Counted from the first letter of the stretch, positions 52,287 through 62,079 are shown. The stretch: DNA of 64,000 nucleotides from an uncultured Bacteroidales bacterium (GCA_902782665.1 CACZOA010000109.1:62001-126000); one strand, 5' to 3'. Numbers and translations: made by a program. The notes: generated from the sequence alone by a model not told the origin.

Positions 52287-53306
52287 TCAAATCGTGACTT
52301 TTGCGAATGGAGGAAGCGAAACATCGCTGAAATCTCCGTCCTTATATTTGAAATAGCCGGTGATGCCGACCATCGCCGCGTTATCGGTAGTATATCCGAA
52401 TTTCGGAATATATATATTCCATTTGTAGCGACGTGCATGATCCTCGAATGCGGCTCTCAAAGCTGAGTTTGCCGACACTCCACCTGCCACAGCCACATGG
52501 TTGATTCCAGTCTGTTTGACAGCCTTACGCAACTTATCCATCAGTATCTCAACGACCGTAGTCTGCAAAGAAGCACACAAATCGTTGACATTCTCCGCAA
52601 CAAAATTCTCGTTCTTGGCTATCTCATCACGTAATGTGTATAAGAAAGACGTCTTTAATCCGCTGAAACTATAATCCAAGCCAGGGATATGTGGTTTACA
52701 GAATTTGAAAGCCTCTGGGTTACCCTCCTTAGCCAACTTGTCTACCACCGGACCACCAGGGTATGGAAGCCCCATCACCTTAGCACATTTGTCGAATGCC
52801 TCACCTGCAGCGTCATCTATCGTCTGACCTATGATATTCATCTTGTTGTAGTTTTCCACCAAAACAATCTGTGAGTTTCCTCCAGACACAAGCAGACATA
52901 GGAATGGGAAAGGAGGACATTTGTGGTCAACATCTTTTTCTTCGATGAAATGGGCCAAAATGTGAGCCTGAAGATGATTGACGTCTATCAACGGAATACC
53001 CAACGATAGAGAGAATCCTTTTGCAAACGAAGTTCCGACCATAAGGCTTCCCATCAATCCCGGTCCACGTGTGTATGCCACAGCATGAAGGTCTTCCTTC
53101 TTCAATTCTGAACGTTTGATCGCCTCACTCACCACTGGCACAATATTCTGCTGATGAGCTCGGGATGCCAACTCTGGCACCACTCCACCGTAACTTTCAT
53201 GCACCTTTTGACTCGCGATCACATTGGACAAAAGGATATTGTCCTGCAAAACGGCAGCAGAAGTGTCGTCGCACGAAGATTCTATCGCTAAAATGTTTAT
53301 TGACAT
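52287..53306 (-). CDS. tsaD: tRNA N6-threonylcarbamoyladenosine transferase subunit TsaD
   Basis: A 339-residue Kae1/TsaD protein that transfers threonylcarbamoyl to A37 of ANN-decoding tRNAs, with TsaB and TsaE. It starts MSINILAIESSCDDTS; the iron-binding motif NHLQAHILAH has His111 and His115; AGGVSANSALR is the ATP-site motif. The frame extends two codons upstream to a TTG, but the ATG gives the normal N-terminus. It is divergent from tamB and convergent with the thioredoxin gene. Confidence 0.95.
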   Translation of the reverse strand: MSINILAIESSCDDTSAAVLQDNILLSNVIASQKVHESYGGVVPELASRAHQQNIVPVVSEAIKRSELKKEDLHAVAYTRGPGLMGSLMVGTSFAKGFSLSLGIPLIDVNHLQAHILAHFIEEKDVDHKCPPFPFLCLLVSGGNSQIVLVENYNKMNIIGQTIDDAAGEAFDKCAKVMGLPYPGGPVVDKLAKEGNPEAFKFCKPHIPGLDYSFSGLKTSFLYTLRDEIAKNENFVAENVNDLCASLQTTVVEILMDKLRKAVKQTGINHVAVAGGVSANSALRAAFEDHARRYKWNIYIPKFGYTTDNAAMVGITGYFKYKDGDFSDVSLPPFAKVTI

Positions 53307-53329
53307 TTTCAAATCTTTTTATTTATCAC

Positions 53330-53337
53330 TAACTTTG
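53330..53337 (+). promoter_or_regulatory. -7 box of tamB
   Basis: TAACTTTG matches TAnnTTTG. Predicted transcript starts near 53344, just before an out-of-frame ATG at 53350 and 50 nt before the GTG at 53394. Confidence 0.55.
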
Positions 53338-53393
53338 TAGCATTATTCAATGACTGCAAAATTTATACAAAGATAAAAAAACTTACTTACATA

Positions 53394-56300
53394 GTGCTTA
53401 TTCTTGCCGCACTTGTTTTCACCTTATTCACTGCGGCGTATTTTGTATTGCAAAATGAGCAACTACAGAGTAAGGTCGTACGCAAAGTAACGAAAGAAAT
53501 AGAGGCTCGCACTGGAGCCGACGTATATCTTGACAGAATAGACTGGAATTTTCCTAACGCATTCATTATAAATCAGTTCTATATTTCAGACGAAGAGAAA
53601 GACACTCTGCTTTACGTGGACAGAGCCAAAGTCACGCTTAATGTGTTGCCTCTTCTCAAATCCTGCATCAGTTTCAGAACTATCCAGTTTACAGAAGCCG
53701 ACGCAAGGATAAAATATCTGAAAGACCGCAATAAATACAACTACGATTTTCTCGTCGAAGCATTCACAACTCCAAACGACACCACGTCGCTTGACTGGGA
53801 TTTCGACCTTGAATCTCTCGCATTCACCGATTGCAAGATGAAATTTGTGACTGACGACGCGGTCATTCCCGTCGACAGTGTCTTCTGTCCGCAACATATC
53901 GCATTCAACGACATCAACGGAGCATTGTTCATCAAAGAGTCTATGTTCTCCAATTCACAGGAATTCCGTCTGCACCGTCTTCACTTCAAAGAACGTTCCG
54001 GACTTGAATTGAGCAATCTCTCCACAACTGTGACACTCACAGACGATGAGATCAATTTCGACGAGTTTGTGACAGAGACACAGAACAGCCAGCTGGCATT
54101 GTCGAAAGCATCAATAATACTTCCTAAAATCAGGGAAAACATACACAGATTGGCAGACAGCAAGATCGATATTTCATTAAGACCATCCAACATTCATCTT
54201 GCCGACTTTTCTTCTCTTGTCCACTCGTTCAAGAATTCCAAGGATGATATCCGTCTGAGCGGAAGTATCTACGGAACAAAACACGAGATGAATCTGAAAT
54301 CAATCCAGATGGATATGGGAGAGACCATGACTTTCGACGCTGATTTCAAGTTCACTGACTTCTTCAACATTGACTCTCTTGGAATCGACGCTGATTTCAA
54401 ATCAATCACATTGACAGCGACCGACGCGAAAAAATTAGGACAATTGATCATCGACCGTCCTGTCTATCTTCCTCCTGTGGCAGACTCGCTTGGCTTGATC
54501 CGATTCTCAGGATTGGTATATGGAAAATTCAAAGAGCTTTACACAGAAGGAAATCTAAGTACAGACGGGGGCTCTATTTCAACAGACGTTGTCATAAAAG
54601 CCAGCGACAACAAATATGAGAAATTCAATATCATAGGTGCGACAGCAGCCAGAAACTTCAATCTCACCAAACTGTTCGGAAAAGAGAGTGGTTTCGGCAA
54701 AACCGCCTTTGAACTTGAGGTGGATATACAAAAAATCGAAGCAGACAAGTTTGAGATGGAACTTGCCGGAAGAATCGACACAATCTACTTCAAAGATTAT
54801 CTCTACCAAGGTGTGACGATCAACGGAAAACTTAACGACAGAAGCTACACCGGAAATTTCACACTCAAAGATGACAATATCAACTGTGAATTCGAAGGAA
54901 GCGTCAACATGAAACACAAGGACATGCCTGTGATGAATTTTGTGGCAAGTGTAAAAGACGCGAATATAGACAAGCTTAACTGGGTAGAGTCGGAAGATCC
55001 TATCACCGTCTCTTTCGATATAACAACAAACTGTACAGGAAAGACAATCGACGATCTGTCCGGATCAGTGACTCTTGATAATTTCCTATGCACACGTGGT
55101 GACAGGTATTTATATCTGAATCTCTTCACACTCAACACTGTCCCTTCAAAAGAAGGCAAAAAACGCATCAACATCATCTCCGACTATCTCAACGGAAATG
55201 TGGAGGGCAAATACTCATTCGCCTCTCTCGTCGACAACATGAAGCATATTACATATTCTTATCTGCCGACGTTGAAGCAGATGGACAGCAAATATGACGA
55301 ATCGAAGGAGACGTTTGAGAATGCCAACGACTTCACTTTCAACTTCACAATAGAAAATACCGAACCGATAAACGATATTTTCGAACTGCCAGTTGTGATA
55401 CATCAAAAAAGCAAAGTGAAGGGATTCATCAACGACAACACTAAAAAATTCCAGTTGAGATTCGAAGCACCTCTGTTCATCTACAAAGAAAACATTGTGG
55501 AAGACGCATTGCTTTTGATCGAAAATCCTCATGACAATCTAAAAGTTGTGTGCCGCACAACTTACACTGACCCTGACAAACGCAGGTATCCATACTATAT
55601 CAGTTTCAACGCCAACGCAAAAGATGACAATCTCGACTTACGTCTGTCTTTCAGCAATTCGGAAGATGTGACATACAGTGGAAATCTGTCGTTGAAAACA
55701 GCGTTGAAAGGATACCACGACAATGGATTGTCGGCAGACATCTCAATCATTCCATCCAAAGTTGTAATCAAAGATTCGGTATGGAGCATCGGAGCCGGCG
55801 AGATAGAGCTACGTCCGAAGTTGCTTAATGTCAAACGTTTCGAGATAGAGAACAAATTCCAAAAATTCCACGCTCTCGGACGTACTACTGATTTGAAAGA
55901 TGACAGTCTGAGAATATGGTTTACCGACCTCGACGTGACTCATTTCAGCAACATTCTCGACAACAAATTCATCACATTCGGTGGTATCGGAGACGGTGAT
56001 TTCTACTTGACAAAACTGTTCAGCAACCCTACGATAGAAGGAAAGTTAGGACTGTTTGACGCATATCTGAACAATTATCCGTTTGGTGATATGCAGGCTG
56101 AATTCGGCTACGACAAGAAGAACAACACACTCATTTTCGGAACAAACGTCATTTCCGCCTATGAGACTCATCAAAAGAGCGAGATCGACGGTGCTGTTTA
56201 CTTTGATGAAGATTCGCTATTCATCGACGGAAGGCTCCGAGACATTGACATGAAATTCCTCCGCATCTATCTCGACGGAATATTGAGCAACAATACAGGA

Positions 56301-57908
56301 GTGCTCAACACCCACGTCTTGGCACTCGGACACTTCAACAACATCGGTTTGGAAGGTATGGGTCTTGTGCGTGATTTCGACTTCAACATCGACTATACAG
56401 ATGTCAAATATACATTCACAGACACAGTGTGGATGACACAGAATTCATTCAGAATGGACGGAATAAAGATAAAAGACCAAGAAGGCAACGACGGACTTTT
56501 GTCGGCACTCATCCTACATGAAGGATTCCTGCATTGGAAATATGCAGTAAACGTTGATTCAGAACACTTGTTAGCCATCAACACAAACGAGACAGATAAC
56601 GATCTATTCTATGGCAAGGCTTACATCGGAGGCAAAGTAGGAGTATCTGGAAGTGGTGACGAACTGAATATCGACATCAAAGCAAAGACAAACAAAGGCA
56701 GTAGGTTTGTTGTGCCACTCGACGGAACCAAAGGTGTGGATGACGCTGGATTCATAACCTTTAAGAAAAACACCAAGATGACGACGCAGGAGATGCGTAG
56801 GGCAAGAAGGATGAAGATTCAAAAGATACATGAGGAGGAGGAAGAAGATCCTCTCATTGTGAATGTCAATGCCGCGATAGATGCCACTCCAGACGCACAA
56901 GTATCTTTGATTCTAGACCAGAAGCTTGGAGATGTGATACGAGCGAGAGGAAACGGAAACCTGACATTCTCATACGACGGTAGAGACGACCTTTTCAAAC
57001 TGTTCGGACAATACCAGATTACCAAGGGAGATTATCTGTTCACGATCCAAAGTATCATTGCCAGAAAGTTTGAACTGCTCGACGGAAGTACAGTGCGATG
57101 GAATGGAGATCCAAGTGCGGCCATCCTTGACGTGAATGCTAAATATACACTGAACGCATATGTCGGTGATATTCTTGCAGATGATAATGTCACCACGACT
57201 CAAGTCAACTGTATGATGGGCATCTCCGGTACAATTTCCCGTCCTATTGTCAAATTCGACCTCAACATGCCAAACATCGACGACGACATGATGCGTAAAG
57301 TACGAAGTGTGATCAACACCGACGAAGCGATGAACAGAAACGTCGCCAGCCTACTCGCATTCGGAACATTCAACACAAGCGACTTTGCCACAAGCAACGC
57401 ATCTGGCATGTCGACGGTAGGATTATTCGCCGCACTATCTTCTGAAATCAGCGGATTACTTTCAAAAATCAATAACGATGTCAATGTTGGTTTGAACTAC
57501 CGTCCATACACAGAAGACCAGACATCCGGAACCACAGAATTCGAAGTCGCATTGTCAACAGGACTGCTCAACGACCGTCTGCTTCTGAACGGAAATTTCG
57601 GATACCGCGAAGGAATGTCATCATACGACGATAAGACATATAGCAGTGGAGTTGTGGATTTTGACATTGAATACAAGATTTCACCAAACGGAAGACTACG
57701 AGGAAAAGCATTCAACCGCTCATCCAACAGTTATCTGCGTAAGTTCAATTCCCAGACACAAGGCGTAGGTCTGCTTTACCGTCACGATTATGACAACGCA
57801 GAAGAACTGATCAGCACATACATTTCTCCTTTCAAAAAAATGTTTGGCAAGAGACGTGAAGAAAAGAAAGAAGAAAAAGAAAACAAAGGTAAAGAGACAA
57901 AAGAATAA
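53394..57908 (+). CDS. tamB: TamB family translocation/assembly protein (DUF490)
   Basis: A 1504-residue AsmA/TamB-type protein. One N-terminal membrane helix (LILAALVFTLFTAAYFVL) is followed by a long beta-rich shaft and the C-terminal DUF490 domain (RARGNGNLTFSYDGRDDLFK; GDYLFTIQSIIARKFEL; the RLRGKAFNRS end). It spans the periplasm as a hydrophobic groove for lipid or barrel delivery, working with TamL, encoded nearby. The tail is highly charged (KKEEKENKGKETKE). The start is uncertain: the frame is open back to 53304 with no ATG, so the GTG is used by default, and the preceding codons (KKLTYIV) look like native sequence. Confidence 0.88.
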   Translation: MLILAALVFTLFTAAYFVLQNEQLQSKVVRKVTKEIEARTGADVYLDRIDWNFPNAFIINQFYISDEEKDTLLYVDRAKVTLNVLPLLKSCISFRTIQFTEADARIKYLKDRNKYNYDFLVEAFTTPNDTTSLDWDFDLESLAFTDCKMKFVTDDAVIPVDSVFCPQHIAFNDINGALFIKESMFSNSQEFRLHRLHFKERSGLELSNLSTTVTLTDDEINFDEFVTETQNSQLALSKASIILPKIRENIHRLADSKIDISLRPSNIHLADFSSLVHSFKNSKDDIRLSGSIYGTKHEMNLKSIQMDMGETMTFDADFKFTDFFNIDSLGIDADFKSITLTATDAKKLGQLIIDRPVYLPPVADSLGLIRFSGLVYGKFKELYTEGNLSTDGGSISTDVVIKASDNKYEKFNIIGATAARNFNLTKLFGKESGFGKTAFELEVDIQKIEADKFEMELAGRIDTIYFKDYLYQGVTINGKLNDRSYTGNFTLKDDNINCEFEGSVNMKHKDMPVMNFVASVKDANIDKLNWVESEDPITVSFDITTNCTGKTIDDLSGSVTLDNFLCTRGDRYLYLNLFTLNTVPSKEGKKRINIISDYLNGNVEGKYSFASLVDNMKHITYSYLPTLKQMDSKYDESKETFENANDFTFNFTIENTEPINDIFELPVVIHQKSKVKGFINDNTKKFQLRFEAPLFIYKENIVEDALLLIENPHDNLKVVCRTTYTDPDKRRYPYYISFNANAKDDNLDLRLSFSNSEDVTYSGNLSLKTALKGYHDNGLSADISIIPSKVVIKDSVWSIGAGEIELRPKLLNVKRFEIENKFQKFHALGRTTDLKDDSLRIWFTDLDVTHFSNILDNKFITFGGIGDGDFYLTKLFSNPTIEGKLGLFDAYLNNYPFGDMQAEFGYDKKNNTLIFGTNVISAYETHQKSEIDGAVYFDEDSLFIDGRLRDIDMKFLRIYLDGILSNNTGVLNTHVLALGHFNNIGLEGMGLVRDFDFNIDYTDVKYTFTDTVWMTQNSFRMDGIKIKDQEGNDGLLSALILHEGFLHWKYAVNVDSEHLLAINTNETDNDLFYGKAYIGGKVGVSGSGDELNIDIKAKTNKGSRFVVPLDGTKGVDDAGFITFKKNTKMTTQEMRRARRMKIQKIHEEEEEDPLIVNVNAAIDATPDAQVSLILDQKLGDVIRARGNGNLTFSYDGRDDLFKLFGQYQITKGDYLFTIQSIIARKFELLDGSTVRWNGDPSAAILDVNAKYTLNAYVGDILADDNVTTTQVNCMMGISGTISRPIVKFDLNMPNIDDDMMRKVRSVINTDEAMNRNVASLLAFGTFNTSDFATSNASGMSTVGLFAALSSEISGLLSKINNDVNVGLNYRPYTEDQTSGTTEFEVALSTGLLNDRLLLNGNFGYREGMSSYDDKTYSSGVVDFDIEYKISPNGRLRGKAFNRSSNSYLRKFNSQTQGVGLLYRHDYDNAEELISTYISPFKKMFGKRREEKKEEKENKGKETKE

Positions 57909-57917
57909 CGACATGTA

Positions 57918-57945
57918 GAGACGCACATCCGTGCGTCTCATTTTA
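57918..57945 (+). terminator. GAGACG-family hairpin after tamB
   Basis: Perfect 9-bp stem GAGACGCAC / GTGCGTCTC with an ATCC loop and ATTTTAT following, 10 bp past the tamB stop. Confidence 0.75.
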
Positions 57946-57980
57946 TATCACACGTATCATTTATTTATTTCATCATACAT

Positions 57981-58030
57981 ATTACACGTTCGTACGTCTC
58001 TACGAGGGGATTACACCAGATGTATGATAT
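57981..58030. repeat. Intergenic repeat module A, copy 2
   Basis: Contains CGTCTCTACGAG, GGATTACAC and CAGATGTATG. It aligns with the reverse complement of about 15043-15095, where the order of blocks is the same. Confidence 0.7.
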
Positions 58031-58070
58031 GAATATTCCCAACAATTGTGAATCATGAATTACGAATTAT

Positions 58071-58139
58071 TGGGCGACCACAAGGGATCGCCCCTACGGT
58101 CTAAATCCATCAGATGGATTCCTCAACAATTATGAATTA
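58071..58139. repeat. Intergenic repeat module B, copy 2
   Basis: Hairpin GGGCGA (58072-58077) / TCGCCC (58088-58093), then CTACGGTC and GATGGATTCCTCAACAATTA. It runs into the stop of the transporter gene. Matches 45211-45295. Confidence 0.75.
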
Positions 58140-59102
58140 AATTTTTCCTTCTTTCTCAAATTTCCTCATCTGCCAAGTGTTGAACAGATTTTGCCACAAG
58201 CTGTAAAATCCACCAGCTATCGCACATGAAGGATGAAGGAATGTGGAGCCGAGCCAAATAATAAATACGGTATTACGTTGAGCTAATCCCTGCCCTGCAC
58301 CGATATGTTCTCCATAAACTCTTCCTATTCGTTTTCCTGAGTAGAACAATAGAGCACAAACTAACATAGAGATAAATGCGACAGCAATCTCAATAGAGAT
58401 ACCAAACTCACTCGTTATCAGATAGCTTAAAGTCATTGAAATTGCCAGACACATGGCCACAGCCCAAAGGTATAATGGAAGGTCTTTCCATCCCTTCACT
58501 ATATCTATCACCTTAGGGATCATTATCTGTGTCAACAATGCCATCAGCATCGGAATAATCAACAATGGCGTAACACGTTCCACAATCATCCAAAAACTTT
58601 TCCAAAGCGAATAATCCTGCGTCGACATAAAAGGAATCATCACAGGCACAAAAAGAGCTGTAATGACGTTAGAAATAAGTGTATACGTGGTTGTAGTCTC
58701 ACTATTGCCACCCCAACGTTGAGTCAGGACGACAACACTACCCGTAGCTGTAGGACTTGCTATACAGATAAACGCAGCCTCAGCCAAAACAACATATTTC
58801 GTACCCTGAAGTAGCGACGCGATCAATGTCACCAACGTCATCAACAATAACTGAAACAAGAAAAGCATCAGATGCCAACGGGTGAATTTCAACTGACGCA
58901 GGTTCACCTTGCAGAATGTAACATAAAGCATCACAAGCACCATCGTCGGAATCGTGAAATTCACAATGGCACGAACAGTTTCACGTGTTGAACTCTGCAG
59001 ATCGAGGTTGTGATAAACCAAATACGCGGTAATACCAAATACCATTGCAATCAGGAGCACATACTGATTAAAAAAATGCTTTATTTTTTCTTTTGATGAC
59101 AT
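58137..59102 (-). CDS. Bile acid:sodium symporter (BASS) family transporter
   Basis: A 321-residue membrane protein with about nine to ten helices. The fold and the ASPTATGSVVVLTQRWGGN segment, with SNVITALFVPVMIPF and the second crossover GQGLAQRNTVFIIWLGSTFLHP, match the BASS/ArsB-like transporter group. Such proteins move organic anions with sodium; bile acid itself is not implied. The frame extends 20 codons upstream to an ATG at 59162, but that part is hydrophilic and unlike relatives, so the ATG at 59102 was chosen. Repeat module B overlaps its stop codon. Confidence 0.78.
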   Translation of the reverse strand: MSSKEKIKHFFNQYVLLIAMVFGITAYLVYHNLDLQSSTRETVRAIVNFTIPTMVLVMLYVTFCKVNLRQLKFTRWHLMLFLFQLLLMTLVTLIASLLQGTKYVVLAEAAFICIASPTATGSVVVLTQRWGGNSETTTTYTLISNVITALFVPVMIPFMSTQDYSLWKSFWMIVERVTPLLIIPMLMALLTQIMIPKVIDIVKGWKDLPLYLWAVAMCLAISMTLSYLITSEFGISIEIAVAFISMLVCALLFYSGKRIGRVYGEHIGAGQGLAQRNTVFIIWLGSTFLHPSCAIAGGFYSLWQNLFNTWQMRKFEKEGKI

Positions 59103-59208
59103 TTCTATTTTCTTTTGACGTCCGTTCTGCGTGTTGTAAAAATGGGCACAAGTTGTATCCATTTGAATCCATATTCAAGGGACTCACTATGAAATCATAT
59201 TATCCAAA

Positions 59209-59242
59209 CAAAAAACAAGGTCGAGATTGAATCCCGACCTTG
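59209..59242 (-). terminator. Terminator after papain-like gene
   Basis: Stem CAAGGTCG-a-GAT / ATC-c-CGACCTTG with a TGA loop (59216-59242), followed on the minus strand by TTTTTGTTTGG. Confidence 0.8.
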
Positions 59243-59262
59243 CCATTATAAATCAGATTTGA

Positions 59263-60756
59263 TTATTTCAACTCCTTTGCCAAGTAACCGATCAATTCAG
59301 CACCTGTATAGTCGTTTCTAATCTTACTTCCCAAATCAGCAGTAAGGATCTTGACATCGTTTGTGATTTCGTTGTTGAACACCTTCAATGGCTTCGCATC
59401 TGAAGATGTGATGAAAGCGAAATTGTTTTCAAGATTGTCATCACCCGACTCATTCTTTGGATCAAGAGCCAAGAACATGTAGCAATCCGCATCTGTAGAA
59501 ATACCGTTGCAGAACTGAGATGGCAACTGATATTCAATAGTCAATTTCTTACCTAGGACAGATGAAGCCTTAGCTCCAGCAGGAAGGATCACGTTTACAT
59601 TCACGTCAGCCAATATAGACTTCTCGTGGAAATGCTTTTTCTTGTATAAAGTGTAGACGACGTTGCAATCTGCCAAATTAACATCACCTGTACCATTGTT
59701 CACAATATCGTAAGTCAACTTACGGTTGCCATTAGCAAGTGCCTCATCAGCGATAACCTCAAGTTTCAAATCTATGCCTGTGATTCCTCTCGTCGCAGCG
59801 GCAGAACTTGAATATGCATCAACTTTATTGGATGCAGACCATACACCAAATGCGAAATTATTGACAAAGTGGTTGTAACCTACCCAAATATATCCATTGT
59901 CACCCCACTCAGTTGTTCCCCAAGAATTCTGTATACGGAACGCCTTTCTTGAATCATCATATCCGACGATCATCATTGCATGGTATGCATGTCCACCGTT
60001 GTATGAATCTGGATCATCACTTGTGATGGTAGCACTGCTGTTCCAACGCATGAATGATTCTCCAAGTTTTGCACCTACTACAAGAGGACCTTCGTTAAGT
60101 TTAGACTTCAAGTTTGCAACACTCATACCATAAGATCCACTGCCAGACAACTCACTTGTGTATGCCACCAAACGATAAGCACCTAGTTTATTGCTTGAGT
60201 TTCCAGTAGGAGTTGCACCATCACACGTCATTTTTTGACCCGTAAATGGTTTTGTACTCATCGTAGCCACACCCTTATCAATCATAACCTTGAAAGCAGG
60301 GTCAAAACTTGAACCTCCACACTTTGTTGAAGTAGCACTACTATAGTTAGATCTCATCAAATGCCAAAGGTCAATTGGCGAAGTCTGATAAGAAGCATTA
60401 CTCCTATAACTTGTATAATTTTTGTCAATATTGTTAAGTGTAGTCTTCAAGCCATAACCAGTAGCCCAAGCCACACATGTACCATAGGATCCCTGATTTC
60501 CTACAGCAGGAGCATATTTAGTCCAATCTTTAGATGAAGGAAGTCCAGAATCATCATTATCCACATCATCAGTTGGAATATCTTCCACATCCTCTTCGTT
60601 AAGAAGCAAACCCATACTGTCCAATAAAGTTGTTAATATATCAACCACAGCTTGAGTTGTTGCTTCATCACATGAAGTCATAGAAAACGGCATTGTGGCA
60701 ATCGTGCCGCTAAGAAAAAGCTTGCCAACACGTCCACGTAGATTCCTTAAATTCAT
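59263..60756 (-). CDS. Papain-like (C1) cysteine protease lipoprotein
   Basis: A 497-residue exported C1 peptidase. The signal ends SMTSC (Cys29), so it should be lipid-anchored; an acidic linker (EEDVEDIPTDDVDNDD) follows. The active site is complete: Gln88 and Cys94 in GNQGSYGTCVAWA, His259 in GGHAYHAMMIVGYDD, and Asn277 in IQNSWGTTEWG. The C-terminal 170 residues form an Ig-like accessory domain (LKLEVIADEALANGNRKLTY). No long propeptide is visible. It is co-transcribed with the pentapeptide-like lipoprotein gene 17 bp upstream. It likely degrades proteins at the cell surface. Confidence 0.9.
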   Translation of the reverse strand: MNLRNLRGRVGKLFLSGTIATMPFSMTSCDEATTQAVVDILTTLLDSMGLLLNEEDVEDIPTDDVDNDDSGLPSSKDWTKYAPAVGNQGSYGTCVAWATGYGLKTTLNNIDKNYTSYRSNASYQTSPIDLWHLMRSNYSSATSTKCGGSSFDPAFKVMIDKGVATMSTKPFTGQKMTCDGATPTGNSSNKLGAYRLVAYTSELSGSGSYGMSVANLKSKLNEGPLVVGAKLGESFMRWNSSATITSDDPDSYNGGHAYHAMMIVGYDDSRKAFRIQNSWGTTEWGDNGYIWVGYNHFVNNFAFGVWSASNKVDAYSSSAAATRGITGIDLKLEVIADEALANGNRKLTYDIVNNGTGDVNLADCNVVYTLYKKKHFHEKSILADVNVNVILPAGAKASSVLGKKLTIEYQLPSQFCNGISTDADCYMFLALDPKNESGDDNLENNFAFITSSDAKPLKVFNNEITNDVKILTADLGSKIRNDYTGAELIGYLAKELK

Positions 60757-60773
60757 ATTTTATACAATAATGG

Positions 60774-61871
60774 TTATTCTTTTACTTTTTGGATATTGAT
60801 TTTGTCAGGATCAATTTTTTCTTTGTCCTCAGCCACAGAAGAAGATTCATCCTTATTTTTATCTGCCAAGCGGAACACATGTCTTTCACTAGAGACAAAT
60901 CTATAGACGCTTTCTCCATTGACCACCTTCTCAATCTTTACATTAGACAAATCTGGAGCAAAGAAGAACAAAGCCTCATTCATGTCAATCGCATAAGTAG
61001 ACGCATTTGAGAATCTACTTGGAGAACTGAACACACAATAATTTAGGATAATCTTACCCAAGATTTCAGCATGAGTCATAATAACAGGAGCCAAGAACTT
61101 TGAGTAAGACAAATCAAAATCATGGTTGAACTTAGCATAGTTGAATAAAGCAGCTCCACGGATTGTCTGATTAGAGAATATCGCATCTCCTTCAAACGTT
61201 GTATTGTTCATCATCAATTCCGAACAAATCAACTTATGGAAATTAGCGTCACCCTTGAAAGTGGCATCCATAAATGAGATATTTCCATTAGAATAGCTTG
61301 ACGTGAATGAGAAATTCTTCTCAGCAATGATCTCGTAAAAACGGTTGATACCACCACGTAGTTCCACCAAATCAAATTTTGCGCTTTCTCCAAAAGTAGA
61401 CTTGCTGAAATCTATATTGTCAGCAACCATAACCTTGGTAAAATCAACTTCACCACGGAAATCACAGTCTGAGAATGTTACCGAACGACGGAAGTTGGCG
61501 CTACATGAGAACTTGTCCTTGAATTTAGATTTTCCAAGCACATTACCCATAAACAAGCAATGATTGAAATATATCGGAACCTCCACATCTACCTCAACAG
61601 CAATACCAGAGGTGACTCTTGGCTCACCACACTGTGTGAAATCCAAGTCATCCCAAATCATACAGTTCATCAACTGAATAGGTTTGCCTTTCTTTATCAT
61701 TTTAATGATATCTGCGGCATGGTATTCTGTCATTGAACTTGAAGTCAATGACTCTGATTCTTTCGCCTCTGCAGTTGTAGAGCCTACTCTTCCACAAGAA
61801 ACATTGAAAAAAGAGAAAAGCAATAAAATTACTATTTTTATGTAAATATGCGACTTTGTCATATACCTCAT
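60774..61871 (-). CDS. Pentapeptide-repeat-like lipoprotein
   Basis: A 365-residue lipoprotein (lipobox FNVSC). The middle 230 residues follow a loose pentapeptide-repeat rhythm, with Phe/Leu every five residues: FTKVMVADNIDFSKSTFGES, then SFMDATFKGDANFHK, and MMNNTTFEGDAIFSNQTIRG. The result should be a right-handed quadrilateral beta-helix. The C-terminus is acidic and disordered. Upstream in-frame starts lie inside a -7 box at 61890-61897, so the ATG at 61871 (or the next, at 61862) is preferred. It forms an operon with the papain-like lipoprotein; a scaffold or inhibitor role is possible but unproven. Confidence 0.75.
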   Translation of the reverse strand: MRYMTKSHIYIKIVILLLFSFFNVSCGRVGSTTAEAKESESLTSSSMTEYHAADIIKMIKKGKPIQLMNCMIWDDLDFTQCGEPRVTSGIAVEVDVEVPIYFNHCLFMGNVLGKSKFKDKFSCSANFRRSVTFSDCDFRGEVDFTKVMVADNIDFSKSTFGESAKFDLVELRGGINRFYEIIAEKNFSFTSSYSNGNISFMDATFKGDANFHKLICSELMMNNTTFEGDAIFSNQTIRGAALFNYAKFNHDFDLSYSKFLAPVIMTHAEILGKIILNYCVFSSPSRFSNASTYAIDMNEALFFFAPDLSNVKIEKVVNGESVYRFVSSERHVFRLADKNKDESSSVAEDKEKIDPDKINIQKVKE

Positions 61872-61889
61872 TTTTACTCTATTTAAAAG

Positions 61890-61897
61890 CAAAGTTA
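61890..61897 (-). promoter_or_regulatory. -7 box of pentapeptide-papain operon
   Basis: Minus strand reads TAACTTTG, 18 nt upstream of the ATG at 61871. The far upstream start candidate at 61892 falls inside it. Confidence 0.6.
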
Positions 61898-62046
61898 ACT
61901 ATTTTTGAATACTAAAGGCAAAAATAGTACAAAAATAAAAACACATTTCACAAAAAAGGTCTATTTTTTTATGCAACCATAAAATCTTTATGGTATATAT
62001 ACATTTATCTCTGCTTCAGATCTATAATTATGCGCAACCGAACACA

Positions 62047-62079
62047 CAAAAAAAAGAGACGTGATCACTCACGTCTCTT
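62047..62079 (-). terminator. Terminator of the FKBP cluster
   Basis: Perfect 11-bp stem AAGAGACGTGA (62054-62064) / TCACGTCTCTT (62069-62079) with a TCAC loop, followed on the minus strand by a T run. Its outer stem is again GAGACG/CGTCTC. Confidence 0.9.
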
